Under the pieces are notes generated by a model. That model was not told the origin of the DNA, made no database searches, and saw nothing but the letters and a program-made list of their open reading frames with translations. Shown here one piece after another: positions 1 to 13,800 of a stretch of DNA of 64,000 nucleotides. The position numbers and the translations under genes are program-made. The stretch is from positions 183,670,386 to 183,734,385 of the forward strand of contig CM039462.1 in NCBI GenBank assembly GCA_022414725.1, read 5' to 3'. Position 1 is the stretch's first letter. The number at the start of each line of letters is the position of its first letter. The DNA comes from Microglena sp. YARC. Its lineage: Eukaryota; Chlorophyta; Chlorophyceae; Chlamydomonadales; Chlamydomonadaceae.

Positions 1-99
1 GACAGCTTCACCCACATCCTCCCAAGCCCCCTCCTCCCAGACAGCTCCACCCACATCCTCCGCCCACACCTCTGGGTGGGTTCCCCACCATTTGGCTGC

Positions 100-170
100 T
101 CGCCAATGGAGCCATCTTGAACTCAGTTACATAGCTTCAGCCAGCAATTTGGCTGCCCGCCACAGGTGTG
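100..170 (+). repeat. Dispersed short repeat, copy 1
   Basis: Contains the core CAGCCAGCAATTTGGCTGC followed by TCGCC. Similar copies lie near 20,385-20,440, 24,095-24,165 (inverted), 40,598-40,665, 51,875-51,925, 58,440-58,510 and 61,275-61,345. This makes the ATG-initiated open frame that begins at 92 unlikely to be a real gene start. Confidence 0.6.
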
Positions 171-785
171 GTCAATTGATAATGCAGCTAGCTGATACGA
201 AGGCATTAGGAGACGTTGCCCCCAGTCATCGTTTTCAGCAAGCTTCAGCGGCAATGCAGCTAGCTGGTGATACATCAATAGGAAGCTCCACCCCCAGCTA
301 CGATGGTCAGCAAGCATCCGCAGTAATGCAGCTAGCTGGTAACTCTTCATTAGGAGGCTCTCCCCCCAACGATCATGACCAGCAAGCATCAGCAGCAGTT
401 CAGCTGGCTAGTGACACGTCATTAGGAGGCTCTCCCCCAAACTACCATGATCAGCAAGCATCAGCGGCAATGCAGCTGGCTGGTGACACATCATTAGAAG
501 GGGCTCCCCCCAGCTATACTTTTCAGCAAGCTTCAGTGGTAATGCAGCTGGCTGGTAAAACGCCAATAGGAGGGGATCCGCACAGCTACGGTGGTCAGCA
601 AGCAACAGCGGCAATGCAGCTGGCTGGTGAAACGTCATTAGGAGGGCCCCCCCCCAGCTATTCTTTTCAGCAAGCTTCAGTGGCAATGCAGTGGGCTGAT
701 GAAACATCAATAGGAGGGGTTACCCCCAGTAGTGGTTTTCAACAAGCAACCGCAGCAATGCAGCTAGGTGATTCAACATCAGTAG
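170..785 (+). repeat. 72-bp minisatellite, 8 copies
   Basis: CAGCAAGC recurs at about 236, 308, 380, 452, 524, 596, 668 and 740, a period of 72 bp. Because 72 is a multiple of three, it stays open as a 24-residue repeat (QQASAAMQLAG...). There is no evidence that it is translated. Confidence 0.75.
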
Positions 786-939
786 GAGGGTATGAGGATC
801 ATGCTGAACAGAGCGTCAACCATGGCAGTTATGAAGAATTCATGCAGAGGACGTGTGGTCCAGCAGCAAGGCATGCTAGCACTAGCTGGCTTGCCTGTCC
901 CTGTTTCCTACACCACAGGGGGGCCCCGTCATCTGCATC

Positions 940-1505
940 ATCCCTATTATCATCAACACCCCTGTCGTCATCGTCCTCTTTGTCAGCATCAGCACCCTTA
1001 TCATCATCAGCACCCCTGTCATCATCGTCCTCCCTGACATCATCAGCACCCCTGTCAGCATCAATACCCCAGCGGTCATCAGCACCCCTGTCAGCATCAA
1101 CACCCCAGCGGTCATCAGCATCCCTGTCAGCATCGACACCCCAGCGGTCATCAGCACCCCTGTCATCATCGTCCTCCCTGACATCATCAGCACCCCTGTC
1201 AGCATCGACACCCCAGCGGTCATCAACACCCCTGTCAGCATCGACACCCCAGCGGTCATCAACACCCCTGTCAGCAGCGTCCTCCCTGACATCATCAGCA
1301 CCCCTGGCAGCATCAACACCCCTGTCGCCATTGTCCTCCCTGACATCATCAACACCTCTGGCAGCATCAACACCCCTGTCGCCATCGTCCTCCCTGACAT
1401 CATCAACACCCCTGGCAGCATCAACACCCCTGTCGCCATCGTCCTCCCTGACATCATCAACACCCCTGTCGTCATCGTCCTCCCTCTCATCATCAACCTC
1501 TCAGA
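940..1505 (+). repeat. Ser/Pro/Thr-frame short tandem repeat
   Basis: Variants of CATCATCAGCACCCCTGTC and CAGCATCAACACCCC alternate over 560 bp. The frame continuous with the HRGP signal peptide reads SSAPLSASTPQ repeats. This is either a 5' intron/UTR minisatellite or an atypical N-terminal extension. I favour non-coding, because a dispersed-repeat remnant (about 1510-1600) lies between it and the signal peptide. Confidence 0.6.
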
Positions 1506-1681
1506 TTGGATTGGATAGTTACACGGTTTCACAGCCAACTCTGGGCTGCTCGCGGTCTCCCGATTCAAAGTCTCCCTGTTCGATACCCACACAAGCCAGG
1601 GAGCACACTAATCAGATTAGACAGTTCAAAGACTCGTACAGGTCATCTTCAACCTCCTTGCTATCATCAACGTCTTGGACT

Positions 1682-4600
1682 CAGTGGTTCTGGTTCCTCT
1701 CCTTGTGTTCACTTCTCCTAGTCTCCCTCCTAGCACCAGTATCAGCCCAGGGCAGTTGCAACCAGTACGCTCCCAACGCCCAGCTGGCAGAAGATTGTAC
1801 CGCCATCATTGATGAATCAACCTGCACGCTGTACACCAACTGCCGGGATTGCACCACAACCCTAGTCCAAAATAGGATCACATCCTCAGTGGATCTAAGC
1901 ATGTGTGGGGGCAACCCCCCAGAGCTGTACCTCTCATGTGGCGAAGTACAATGTGCCAGGCCTGCGACAGCAGGCTTGTACAACCCCCTCCCTCCACCCC
2001 CACCCCCGCCGCCACCACCACCACCCCCGCCACCAAAGCCCTACCCCCCCGGCTACCAGCGGCCACCGTTACCCCAGAGGTCACCCTACCCGCCCTACAT
2101 AGGCCCAGGCACTAACCAAGGCCCATCATCACCACCTTCAGCCAATGCTGCAGAAATAACCCCTCCCTCGCCTCCACAAGTAAGTCCCTCCTACAAGTCC
2201 AACCCACCCCCCACCAGCCAACCAGCCCACCCCACCCACCAGACCACCCCACCCCCACCTACCTACCTCACCCACCTACTGCACCCACCTACACACTCAT
2301 TTGCAGGTTATCTTTCCATCCCACCCATCCATCCATATCCATCCATCCATTTGCCCTTATACCCATCTACCCATAAATACATCCTTACACCCACCAACCC
2401 ACTCCCTGCCCGACTCTCTTTTAGCTAATCTTTCCATCCCCGCCTACCCATCCATCCATCCTTCCATCTACCCACATATACATCCTTACACCCACCTACC
2501 AGCTCCCTGTCCAGCTCACTCTTTTACAGCTAATATTTCGTACCCACCTACCAGCTACTATTTCTACTCTATTTCTACTATTTATACTATTACTACCAGC
2601 TACTATTACTACTTACCTACCACCTACCAGCTAATATTTCATACCCACCTACCAGCTACTATTTCTACTCTATTTCTACTATTTATACTATTACTACCAG
2701 CTACTATTACTACTTACCTACCACCTACCAGCTAATATTTCACACCCACCTACCAGCTACTATTTCTACTCTATTACTACTATTTCTACTATTACTACCA
2801 GCTACTATTACTACTTACCTACCACCTACCAGCTAAGATTTCACACCCACCTACCAGCTACTATTTCTACTCTATTACTAATATTTCTACTATTACTACC
2901 AGCTACTATTACTACTTACCTACCACCTACCAGCTAATATTTCACACCCACCTACCAGCTACTATTTCTACTCTATTTCTACTATTTCTACTATTACTAC
3001 CAGCTACTATTACTACTTACCTACCACCTACCAGCTAAGATTTCACACCCACCTACCAGCTACTATTTCTACTCTATTTCTACTATTTCTACTATTACTA
3101 CCAGCTACTATTACTACTTACCTACCACCTACCAGCTAATATTTCACACCCACCTACCAGCTACTATTTCTACTCTATTACTACTATTTCTACTATTACT
3201 ACCAGCTACTATTACTACTTACCTACCACCTACCAGCTAAGATTTCACACCCACCTACCAGCTACTATTTCTACTCTATTTCTACTATTTCTACTATTAC
3301 TACCAGCTACTATTACTACTTACCTACCACCTACCAGCTAATATTTCACACCCACCTACCAGCTACTATTTCTACTCTATTTCTACTATTTCTACTATTA
3401 CTACCAGCTACTATTACTACTTACCTACCACCTACCAGCTAATATTTCACACCCACCTACCAGCTACTATTTCTACTCTATTTCTACTATTACTACCAGC
3501 TACTATTACTACTTACCTACCACCTGCCAGCTAATATTTCACACCCACCTACCAGCTACTACTTCTACTCTATTACTACTATTTCTACTATTACTACCAG
3601 CTACTATTACTACTTACCTACCACCTACCAGCTAATATTTCACACCCACCTACCAGCTACTATTTCTACTCTATTACTACTATTTCTACTATTACTACCA
3701 GCTACTATTACTACTTACCTACCACCTACCAGCTAATATTTCACACCCACCTACCAGCTACTACTCTATTTCTACTATTTCTACTATTACTACCAGCTAC
3801 TATTACTACTTACCTACCACCTACCAGCTAATATTTCACACCCACCTACCAGCTACTATTTCTACTCTATTACTACTATTTCTACTATTACTACCAGCTA
3901 CTATTACTACTTACCTACCACCTACCAGCTAATATTTCACACCCACCTACCAGCTACTACTTCTACTCTATTACTACTATTTCTACTATTACTACCAGCT
4001 ACTATTACTACTTACCTACCACCTATCAGCTAATATTTCACACCCACCTACCAGCTACTACTTCTACTCTATTACTAATATTTCTACTATTACTACCAGC
4101 TACTATTACTACTTACCTACCACCTACCAGCTAATATTTCACACCCACCTACCAGCTACTATTTCTACTCTATTTCTACTATTTCTACTATTACTACCAG
4201 CTACTATTACTACTTACCTACCACCTACCAGCTAATATTTCACACCCACCTACCAGCTACTATTTCTACTCTATTTCTACTATTACTACCAGCTACTATT
4301 ACTACTTACCTACCACCTACCAGCTAATATTTCACACGCACCTACCAGCTACTATTTCTACTCTATTACTACTATTTCTACTATTACTACCAGCTACTAT
4401 TACTACTTACCTACCACCTACCAGCTAATATTTCACACCCACCTACCAGCTACTATTTCTACTCTATTACTACTATTTCTACTATTACTACCAGCTACTA
4501 TTACTACTTACCTACCACCTACCAGCTAATATTTCACACCCACCTACCAGCTACTACTTCTACTCTATTACTACTATTTCTACTATTACTACCAGCTACT

Positions 4601-6852
4601 ATTACTACTTACCTACCACCTACCAGCTCCCTGTCTCACTCTCTTACAGCTAAAATTTCCATCCCGCCTACCCGCCCACCCATCCATCAAAATCCTTGCA
4701 TTCAACCATCTACCCATATATACATCCTTACACCCACCTACCCACTACTTGCCCGACTCACTTGCATGTTATCTTTCCATCCCCGCCTACCCATCCATCC
4801 ATTCGCTCATCTACCCACATATTCATCCTTACACCCAGCTAACCACTCCCTCTCCGACTCTCTTGCAGCTAATATTTCCATCCCCGCCCCCCGCCCACCC
4901 ATCCATCCATATCCTTCCATTCACCCAACTACCAATATATTATATATACATCCTTACACCCACTTACCCCCTCCCTGCCTGACTCTCTTGCAGCTAATAT
5001 TTCCATCCCCATCTACCCATCCATCCTTATCCATCCATTTGCTCATCTACCCATATATGCATCCTTATTCCCATCTACCAGCCCATCCATCCATATCCAT
5101 CCATACTTCCATCCTTCCTTCTACCAACATATACATCCTTACCCCCATCTACTCGCTCCCTGCCCGACTCTCTTGCAGCTAATATTTCCATCACCCCCTA
5201 CCCGCACACCCATCCATCCATATCCATCCATTCACCCATCCATCTATATCCATTCATTCGCTCATCAACCCACATATACATCCTTACACCCACCTACCCA
5301 CTACTTGCCCGACTCACTTGCAGGTCATCTTTCCATCCCTGCCTACCCATCCATCCATTCGCTCATCTACCAACATGTACATCCTTACACCCACCTACCC
5401 AATCCCTGTCCCACTCACGTGCAGGTTATATTTCCATCCCCGCCTACCCATCCATCCATTTCCATCCATCCATTCGCTCATACACCAATATACCCATATA
5501 TACATCCTTACACCCACCTACCCCCTCCCTGCCCATTCACTTGCAGCTAATATTTCAATCCCTGCCTACCCACCCATCCATCCTTCCATCTACCCATATA
5601 TACATCCTTACACCCACCTAACCCCTACCTGTCCCACTCACTTGCAGCTAATCTTTCCATCCCAACCTACCCACCCATCCATCCTTATCCATCCATCCTT
5701 CCATCTACCCATACATACATCCTGACACCCACCTAACCCCTCCCTGCCCAACTTTCTTGCAGCCGATCTTTCAACCCCCTCCGCCGCCCCCACCCCCTCC
5801 GCCGCCACCCTTTCCCACATTCAACTTCTTCCCCTGGGGATTCTACGACCCAGACTCGCCTCCCTTCCAGCCACCTAGCCTGCCACCCACCTCCCCCAAA
5901 TCAGAGGTATGTGCAGCACTATACCTGAGGCCATAACTGCCATAACTGATCATTTTTCATAACTGCCATAAGTGCTATGATTTTGCACCTGACGCCATAA
6001 CTGCCATAACTGGTCATTTGTCGTAACTGCCATAACTGGTCATTTGTCATAACTGCCGTAACTGGTCATTTGCCATAACTGCCGTAACTGGTCATTTGTC
6101 ATAACTGCCGTAACTGGTCATTCGTCATAACGGCCATAAGTGCCATAATCTCGCACCTAAGGCCATGACTGGTCATTTGTCATAAGTGGTCATTTGTCAT
6201 AACTGCAATAACTGCTATAAATTTGCATAACTACCATAGCTGCTATAATTGTACATCTAAGACCATAACTGCCATTACTGCTATAATTTGTCATAACTGC
6301 CAAAACTGCTATAATTGTACACTTGAGACCACAACTGCCATAACTGCTTTAATTTGTCATAACTGCCAAGACAGCTATAATTGTACACCTAAGGCCATAA
6401 CTGCCATAACTGCTATAATTGTACATCTAAGGCCATAACTGGCATAACTGCTAAAATGTGTCATGACTGCCATAACTGTTATAATTGTACACCTAAGGCC
6501 ATAACTGCCATAACTGCTATAATTCTACATCTAAGGCCATAACTGGCATAACTGCTAAAATATGTCATGACTGCCATAACTGTTATAATTGTACACCTAA
6601 GGCCATAACTGCCTTATATGTAATAGGGCATGTATGTTTGTATGTATGTTACAGTCCAGGAGTTGGCCATATAGGCTAAAGAGACTTGCCCAACCATGAT
6701 AGGAAGGGCTAAAATGAAAAAGCATTGACAAACTGGATCCCAAGCAATTGTTTTACCGATGGGGTCCCTGAGTTTGTGCTACAATTATCATTCCATAGGC
6801 TTAGGTACATAGGTATATTATATATATATATATATATATAATATATAATATA

Positions 6853-6884
<32 letters not shown>

Positions 6885-9800
6885 GACTACAACACTTTTT
6901 TTGCTTGTACAGGAACCGATCAGCCCGCCCCCTCCCCCTCCACCACCTCCCCCTCCGCCCATTCCAGTCTTCGGCTACTTTGACCCCTACACCCCGTCAG
7001 ATTCTCCAGCCACTTCCCCAGCCTTTCCAGACGTCTACATCTACCCAGACTACTCATCCATCCCCTCGCCACCACCTCCCACTCAGACGGCCAAACCCTC
7101 TCCTCCAGAGCCACTGCCATCATCGCCGCCACCACCAAAGTTTGTTGGCCTCATCCAGCCTCCGCCACCCTCGCCACCCATTCCTGTTTTCAACTACTTT
7201 AGAGAACCGCCACCACCTCCGCCACCACCACCACCACCGCCTCCAATTCCAGTGTTCAACTACTTCTCCTTCCCCCCATCACCTCCACCATCACCATCTT
7301 CACATCCACAACCTTCACCCCCACCATCTCCATCTCCGCTTTCACCCCACCACCCTCACCTCGAACTTCACCCCCACCACCTTCACCTCCACCCCCATCA
7401 CCTTCACTTCCACCCCCACCAACTCCACCTTCACCCCCACCACCTTCACCTCCACCCCCACCAACTCCACCTTCACCCCCACCACCTTCGCCTCCACCCC
7501 CACCAACTCCACCTTCACCTCGAACTTCACCCGCATCACCTCCACCTTCACCCCCACCACCTTTACCTCCACCTTCACCCCCACCACCTTTACCTCCACC
7601 TTCACCCCCACCACCTTCACCTCCACATTCACCCCCACCACCTACACCTCGAACTTCACCCCCACCACCTTCACCCCCATCGTCTAATGCTGCAAATCTC
7701 CCATCCTCTCCATCACCCCCGCTGCCCAACTACCAACCCTTTCCCCCACTCCCATCAATCCTCCTAGGTCCTCCCACACCTCTGAGCCCCCGCTTCCCAA
7801 GACCACCTAGACAGCCACTAACCCCCTCTGGGACCCCTCAAACCACCCCATACTACCAAGAGAGCTCTCCCATCCTCCCTTACCCCTACCCCTCTTCACC
7901 CTACCCAAGTCCACCTGTGCCCATCACCCCATACACACCCTACTACCCCTATCCCCCCCCGCAACCTGTGGACAGCCCGCCCACCCCCCCTCCCCCCTAT
8001 TCCCCATACCCCTATTCACTCAACCCCAGTCCACCTGCCCCCACCACCCCATATAACCCCTACTACCCCTATCCTCCTAAAGAAACTTTGGGCAGCCCCC
8101 CACCTCCCCGACCTCCAAGCCCCCCAGCTATTCCCCCCTCCCCAGCCCAGGTTGTCCTCCTTTCCCCGCCACCAGCCGTAATTGGTTCCTCACCCCCTCC
8201 ACCAGCCCAACTAGCCCTGCCACCCCCTCCCCCTCCGCCTCCCCCACCCCACCACCTGAGCCCCCACCCATCCCCGAGTTTGATTACAACTTCCTCTTTC
8301 CCCCTCTGCCCCCAGGCCCCCCCCCAGACCACCCGTGATCCAGCCCCCACCCCCGTCACCTCCTAGCCCCCCACCCGCTCCTTCCCCTTCACCCCCTTCA
8401 CCCCCTCCCCATCCGTTCTCCTACATCCTCCCCCCTCCGCCACCACCCCGCCCAAGAAGCCCCCCCATGCCTCCCTTAGATCCGGGCGCCATCCTAAACC
8501 CCGATCAGCCATACGCTCCTCCACCGCCAAACATGTACATCCTTCCCTTACTTCCTAGGCCCCCAAACCCACCAGCACCCCACCGCCTCCCCCACCAACC
8601 AGCTCTCCTCCAGGGCAAGCCCCCTCCACCATCCTTCCCACACAGTCCCCTACTCCACCTTCCCCCCCTCTGCGTTCCCCCCCAACCAGCTCTCCTCCTG
8701 GGCAAGCCCCCTCCACCATCCTTCCCACACAGTCCCCGACTCCACCTGCCCCCCCTCTTCGTTCCCCCCAACCAGCACTCCTCCAGGGCAAGCTCCCTCC
8801 ACCATCCTTCCCACACAGTCCCCTACTCCACCTGCACCTCCAACCAGCACTCCTCCAAGGCAAGCTCCCTCCGCCCCCTCCCCCAACAATCCAGGTGTAC
8901 CCATCACCGCAAACTATCCCCCCTACGACAACACCCCATACACTGCCAACAACCCCAATGCACCCACCACCATAGACTACTCCCCCTACGACAACACCCC
9001 ATACACTGCCAACAATCCTAGTCCACCCACCACCGTAAACTACCCCCCCTACGACAACACCCCATACGTTTCCAACAACCCACTACCAGTTGCCTCATTC
9101 CCAGACTTCCCCACAGAATCCTGGAAGCCCCCTAATGAGCCCACAAGTGCTCTCCAACCCCCTAGTGTCCAGTCTCCAGAAGATACGAAACCACCCGAGA
9201 GTCAGTTCCCCTCAGCTGTACCTGATGCACCCACCCGTGGTGGCCAACCCCCAGGGCCACCCCCCATCCCCCCTGCGGTCTCTCCTGCGGCCCCTACAGT
9301 TCCCTTAGCAAGGCCTGTGCCCAGACCTCCTCAGACCTTCTCCCCTCCACCTCCACCCTCACCAACCGCAAATCCAGCACCCATCCGACGTCCCCCACCA
9401 CCACCACCTCCACCCTCACCAACCACAAATCCTACGCCCAACCGAGGTCCACCCCCTCCACCCACAAATTATACTCCCATCCCGTCAGCCAGTCCTCCTG
9501 GACCTCCCTCTGTGGCAAGCCCACTGCCCCCCCCTCCCCTGCCAACTCCCCCCTTGCCCCAAGCAGATCAGGAACTTGTCCCTCGGGATCCTCCCTATCC
9601 CCCGGACCCCCCCTCTCCACCGCCCCCCTTCCCCCCTTCCGCCCGCCCTCCCCTCCAGCTGATCCCCTCGCTACTCGACCAAGCATTCCTCGTGAATTTG
9701 TGCTGCCTCCCTTCCCCCCCTTCTCACCCCGCCCACCCCCGTCGGGGGGTCCTAGCCCACCCTGGCCTTCCATCCCATCCTTTCTGTTGCCTGTCCGTCC

Positions 9801-12800
9801 TGACCCTCCACAGCAACCCACTGCACTTGCACAGCCTGAGGGCCAGACCCCATCCACAGCCAACCCTGAACAGCCTGGGGGGCAGACCCCTGCCCCAGCC
9901 AATCCTGGACAGCCTGGGGGCCAGACCCCATCCCCACCCAACCCTGAGCCACCTGGTGGGCAGACCCCATCCCCACCCAACCCTGAGCCGCCTGGTGAGC
10001 AGACCCCATCCCCAGCCAGCCGTGAGCCCGGGGGCTTGTCTCCAGATGCTCCGAAACCACCCGAGGGGCAGTTCCCCTCTCCAGCTGCATCTAGGCAGCC
10101 CACCAGTGGTGTCCAACCCACAGGGTCTCCTCCCAGCCCCCCTGCAGTCTCTCCTGCGGCCCCTACAGTACCTTCAGCAAGGCCTGTACCAAGACCTCCT
10201 CAGATCCCCTCCCCTCCACCTCCACCAGCCACCCCACCCTCACCACCCGCAAGTCCTACAGCCTTCCGACGTCCACCCCCCCCACCACCGCCACCCCGAG
10301 ACAGGACCCCCCCTCCGCCTCCGCCCCCCCCTCGCTCCCCGCCCCCCCACCACCACCACGGAACCAACCCGGCCCCCCACCCAGGACGCCTCTCTTCTTC
10401 TCCCCACCACCACCCCCGCCCCCCCACTCGCCGCCCCCCACCCCCCTCTCCGACCCCTCCTCCACCCACCACAACACCTCCCTCGCTCCCAAGGCCCCGC
10501 ATTCCTCCCCCACTCTTTCCCTCCTTCCAGCCAAGCCAGCTCGCCCCCCTCCTACTCTCCCCGGGCCCCCCTTTGCACCTGGGGTGGTAGTGCGGAGACC
10601 ATCACCACCACCCCGTCCGCCCCCCTGGGAGATGTCATGATCCCCCCTGGTTATGAGGCAAGAACCCAAATACAGCTGGACCTCCTCCCAACAGAAGAAC
10701 AGCTACGCGTTAGCGCAGCCCAGGTAATTGATCTTACTCTCGTATTTCTTTTTTTCTTTTTAACATTTTAAATTTTCTGGCATGAAGTACTACTGGAAGT
10801 ACAAGAACCCAAATACGGCTAGACCTCCTCCCAACAGAAGAAATGCTACGCGTCAGCGCAGCCCAGGTAATTGAGCTTACTCTCGTTTTTTTATTACTTT
10901 TTTAACATTTTTCCTTTTTCTGGCATGAAGGACTACTTGAAGTACAAGAGCCCAAATCCAGATGGACTTTCTTCTAAGTGAAGAGCAGCTGCCAGTCAGC
11001 GCAGCCCACGTACGTGAGCTTAATCTTGATTTTGGTTTTTACTTTTAAAATCTATTTTAGTTCTGTGTGCATGAAGTACTACTTGAAGTACAAGAACCCA
11101 AATACAGATTCATTTGCAGGCTGGGGCTGAGCAAGGGCTGATCGGCATGGCCATCATCCTGACCAAGTCGGTAAGCACCACATACCAGCAGTTGCTTTTG
11201 CCTTCAGTGGCTGTTTGTTGGAGACACCGACAAACATTCAGTAGCGCGCCCCACCCCACCCACCCACGATTGCCCCCCCCCTCCCTTTCCTTTGCAGGCT
11301 GGGGCTGAGCAAGGGCTGATCGGCATGGCCATCATCCTTACCAAGTCAGTGAGCACCACATACCAGCACTTGCTTTTGACTTCAGTGGGTGTTCGCAGGA
11401 GACACCAACACACATTCAGTACCCCCACCCACCCACGATAATCCTCCCCTCCCTTTCCTTTGCAGGCTGGGGCTGAGCAAGGGCTGATCGGCATGGCTAT
11501 CATCCTCACCAAGTCAGTGAGCACCACATACCAACACTTGCTTTTGCCTTCAGTGGGTGTTCGCAGGAGACACCAACACACATTCAGTACCCCCACCCAC
11601 CCACGATAATCCTCCCCTCCCTTTCCTTTGCAGGCTGGGGCTGAGCAAGGGCTGATCGGCATGGCTATCATCCTCACCAAGTCAGTGAGCGCCACATACC
11701 AGCAGCTGCTTTTGCCTTCAGAGGGCGTTGTCTGCCCCGAATGCAGCCCCGCACTCGTGGACGTGTTCAGAAGCAGCGTCGCACTTGCACTGAACGTCAG
11801 CAAAACCGAGGTTTTGGTCTCTTGTGGCCTCAGGGTCGAGGACCCCAGACGTCTGCTGGGAGGAACCTTCAGTATAGAGCTCCCAACATACCAAGGTGAT
11901 GGTGCATCTTTTTGGCTGAGCCCCCTCTTCAAGGGGGCAGGAGCCCCCATGTTTACCCATTTGTCCGTTTGTCCGTCCAAAACACTTGAAGCCCGACACG
12001 TCAGCCAACGGTCGCGTAACTAACTCGCTTCCATCAGCTCCATCGTTGCCACCTTTGGTTCCATTGCCAACACACTCAGCCAATTTTCCGCGTCGTTGGC
12101 GACGCTGCATAGGACTTGTTTTCTTGCTGGGGGGAACTTTCGTGATAGAAGTCGAGGACCCTGGACGTCTGCTGGTGAGAACCTTCAATATAGAGGTCCC
12201 AACTTACCAAAGGGATGGTGCATGTGGTGATGTTTTTGATGGTGCCTGTTGGTGATGTTTTCCCTGGTGGGTGGAAGCTTTAGTATGGAGCTCCTATCAT
12301 ACCAAGGTGATAGTACTTTTGGGGCGGAGCCCCCCCTTCTGGGGGGCGGGAGCCCCCAGTGTTACCCAGTGTTATCTTACCAGGGGGATGGAGCATCTTT
12401 TTTGTTTTTCATGCCGGGAGGAACCTTTGGTATAGAACTAGCAACGTACCAAGTCACTCCGCCCATTTTGGATGGTACCGCCGAAATATTTCTTGAAGCC
12501 TGACACGTCATCCAACGGTCGCGTAACTAACTTGCTTCAGTCAGCCCCATCGTTGCCAACTCACTCCGCCAATTTTCCGCGTCGCTTGCGACGCTGCATA
12601 GGACTTGTCCATGCTGGGAGGATCTTTTAGTATAGAACTAGCGACGTACCAAGGGGATGGTGCCTGGTGTTGGTGTTTTATTCAGAAGCAGTGTGGCAGT
12701 TGCACTGAACGTCAGCAAAACAGACGTTTTGGTCTCTTGTGGCCTCAGGGTCGAGGACCCCAGACGTCTGCTGGGGAGAACCTTCAGTATTGAGCTCCCA

Positions 12801-13522
12801 TCATACCAAGGTGATGGTGCATGTTTTTTTCTTACTGAGGGGAACTTTCAGTATAGAAGTCGAGGACCCCAGACGTCTGCTGGGGAGAACCTTCAGTATA
12901 GTGGTCCCCCCAAAAAGGTAATGATAACGCCTGGTAGGGCTTGGTGTTAAGGGAGCCCGTCTTACGCGGGTGGGGAGCGGTCTCCTACCTGAACTGGACA
13001 AGCTACCATCGGGGTTGACAACGAACTGCAACGCTAAGAACGACCGAAAGAGGAGTCGAACCCCCGACTCTTCATCCTCAAAATGATTAGGTCTACCACT
13101 AGACCATTGTATATCACTGAAAGGGGCTAACAAAAAAAGGCGCCTCAACCTTGGTATGTTGGGAGGTATATACTAAAGGTTCTTCCCAGCAAGAAAAAAC
13201 ATCACCAACAGGCACCAACGGGCACCATCAAAAACATCACCACATGCACCACTAATACTACTCTTTCTGCTACTGCTGCTGCTACTAATACTAATACTAA
13301 TGCTACTTATACTAATACTAATGCTAATGCTAATGCTAATACGAATACTACTCATACTGCCACTACTAATACTTATACTAATACTATTACTACTAATACT
13401 AATATTAATACTTCTCATACTGCTTCTAATACTAATACTATTGCGAGGGGGGGGGGGCAGGAATAAAGTTTGCAGACCGCGGTGTTCGCGAAATTGTTTC
13501 TTCACCCCTGACCACCCACCTA

Positions 13523-13563
<41 letters not shown>

Positions 13564-13769
13564 TGAGGCTTCATACCTGGACACCCAGACAGTATAACAT
13601 AGTGAAAGGGGGTCCATGCGCATCACCAAGGCAAGGCCTTTCCAACCATACAACCAAAAATAAAATAAAATTGTATTCTGAGCCTGAGGGTCTGCTCAGG
13701 TGTGGTGGGGTTAGGTGGATTTGATGGTGTGTGGGGGGAGGAGGGTGTGCGTGTGTGGTGGGCGGTGGT

Positions 13770-13800
<31 letters not shown>

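Larger units (their letters stand above)
6913..10723 (+). other. Giant Pro-rich exon of the HRGP gene, with frame breaks
   Basis: The acceptor is TTGTACAG|GAACCG and the donor is GCGCAGCCCAG|GTAATTG. It encodes the wall-glycoprotein stalk. Coding character moves between frames: poly-Pro with IPVFNYF motifs to about 7340, another frame through PYTPYYPYPP to about 8330, then further frames to a last one ending EEQLRVSAAQ. No single frame spans the exon. Each switch sits in C-rich homopolymers, so base-call error, small introns or decay are all possible. Two stretches (about 9180-9350 and 10050-10220) are internal duplicates, sharing PPAVSPAAPTVP and ARPVPRPPQ. Confidence 0.7.

Noticed and set aside
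92..2428. Single 778-codon open frame starting at 92
   Set aside because: The start lies in a dispersed repeat and the first 1.5 kb is minisatellite in a conveniently open period. The end runs past a good splice donor (CACAA|GTAAGT) into a satellite. Only about 1,682-2,179 is kept as exon.
7256..7729. Gly-rich antisense protein frames opposite the Pro-rich exon (also 8,069-8,907 and 10,200-10,669)
   Set aside because: Antisense of CCN-rich codons gives Gly/Val frames automatically. Splice sites, phases and domain content support the + strand only.
13036..13115. Functional tRNA gene on the minus strand
   Set aside because: Box A and box B are present, but the anticodon stem and acceptor stem do not pair well, and a diverged copy at 24.7 kb shares non-tRNA flanks. 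A SINE-like origin fits better.
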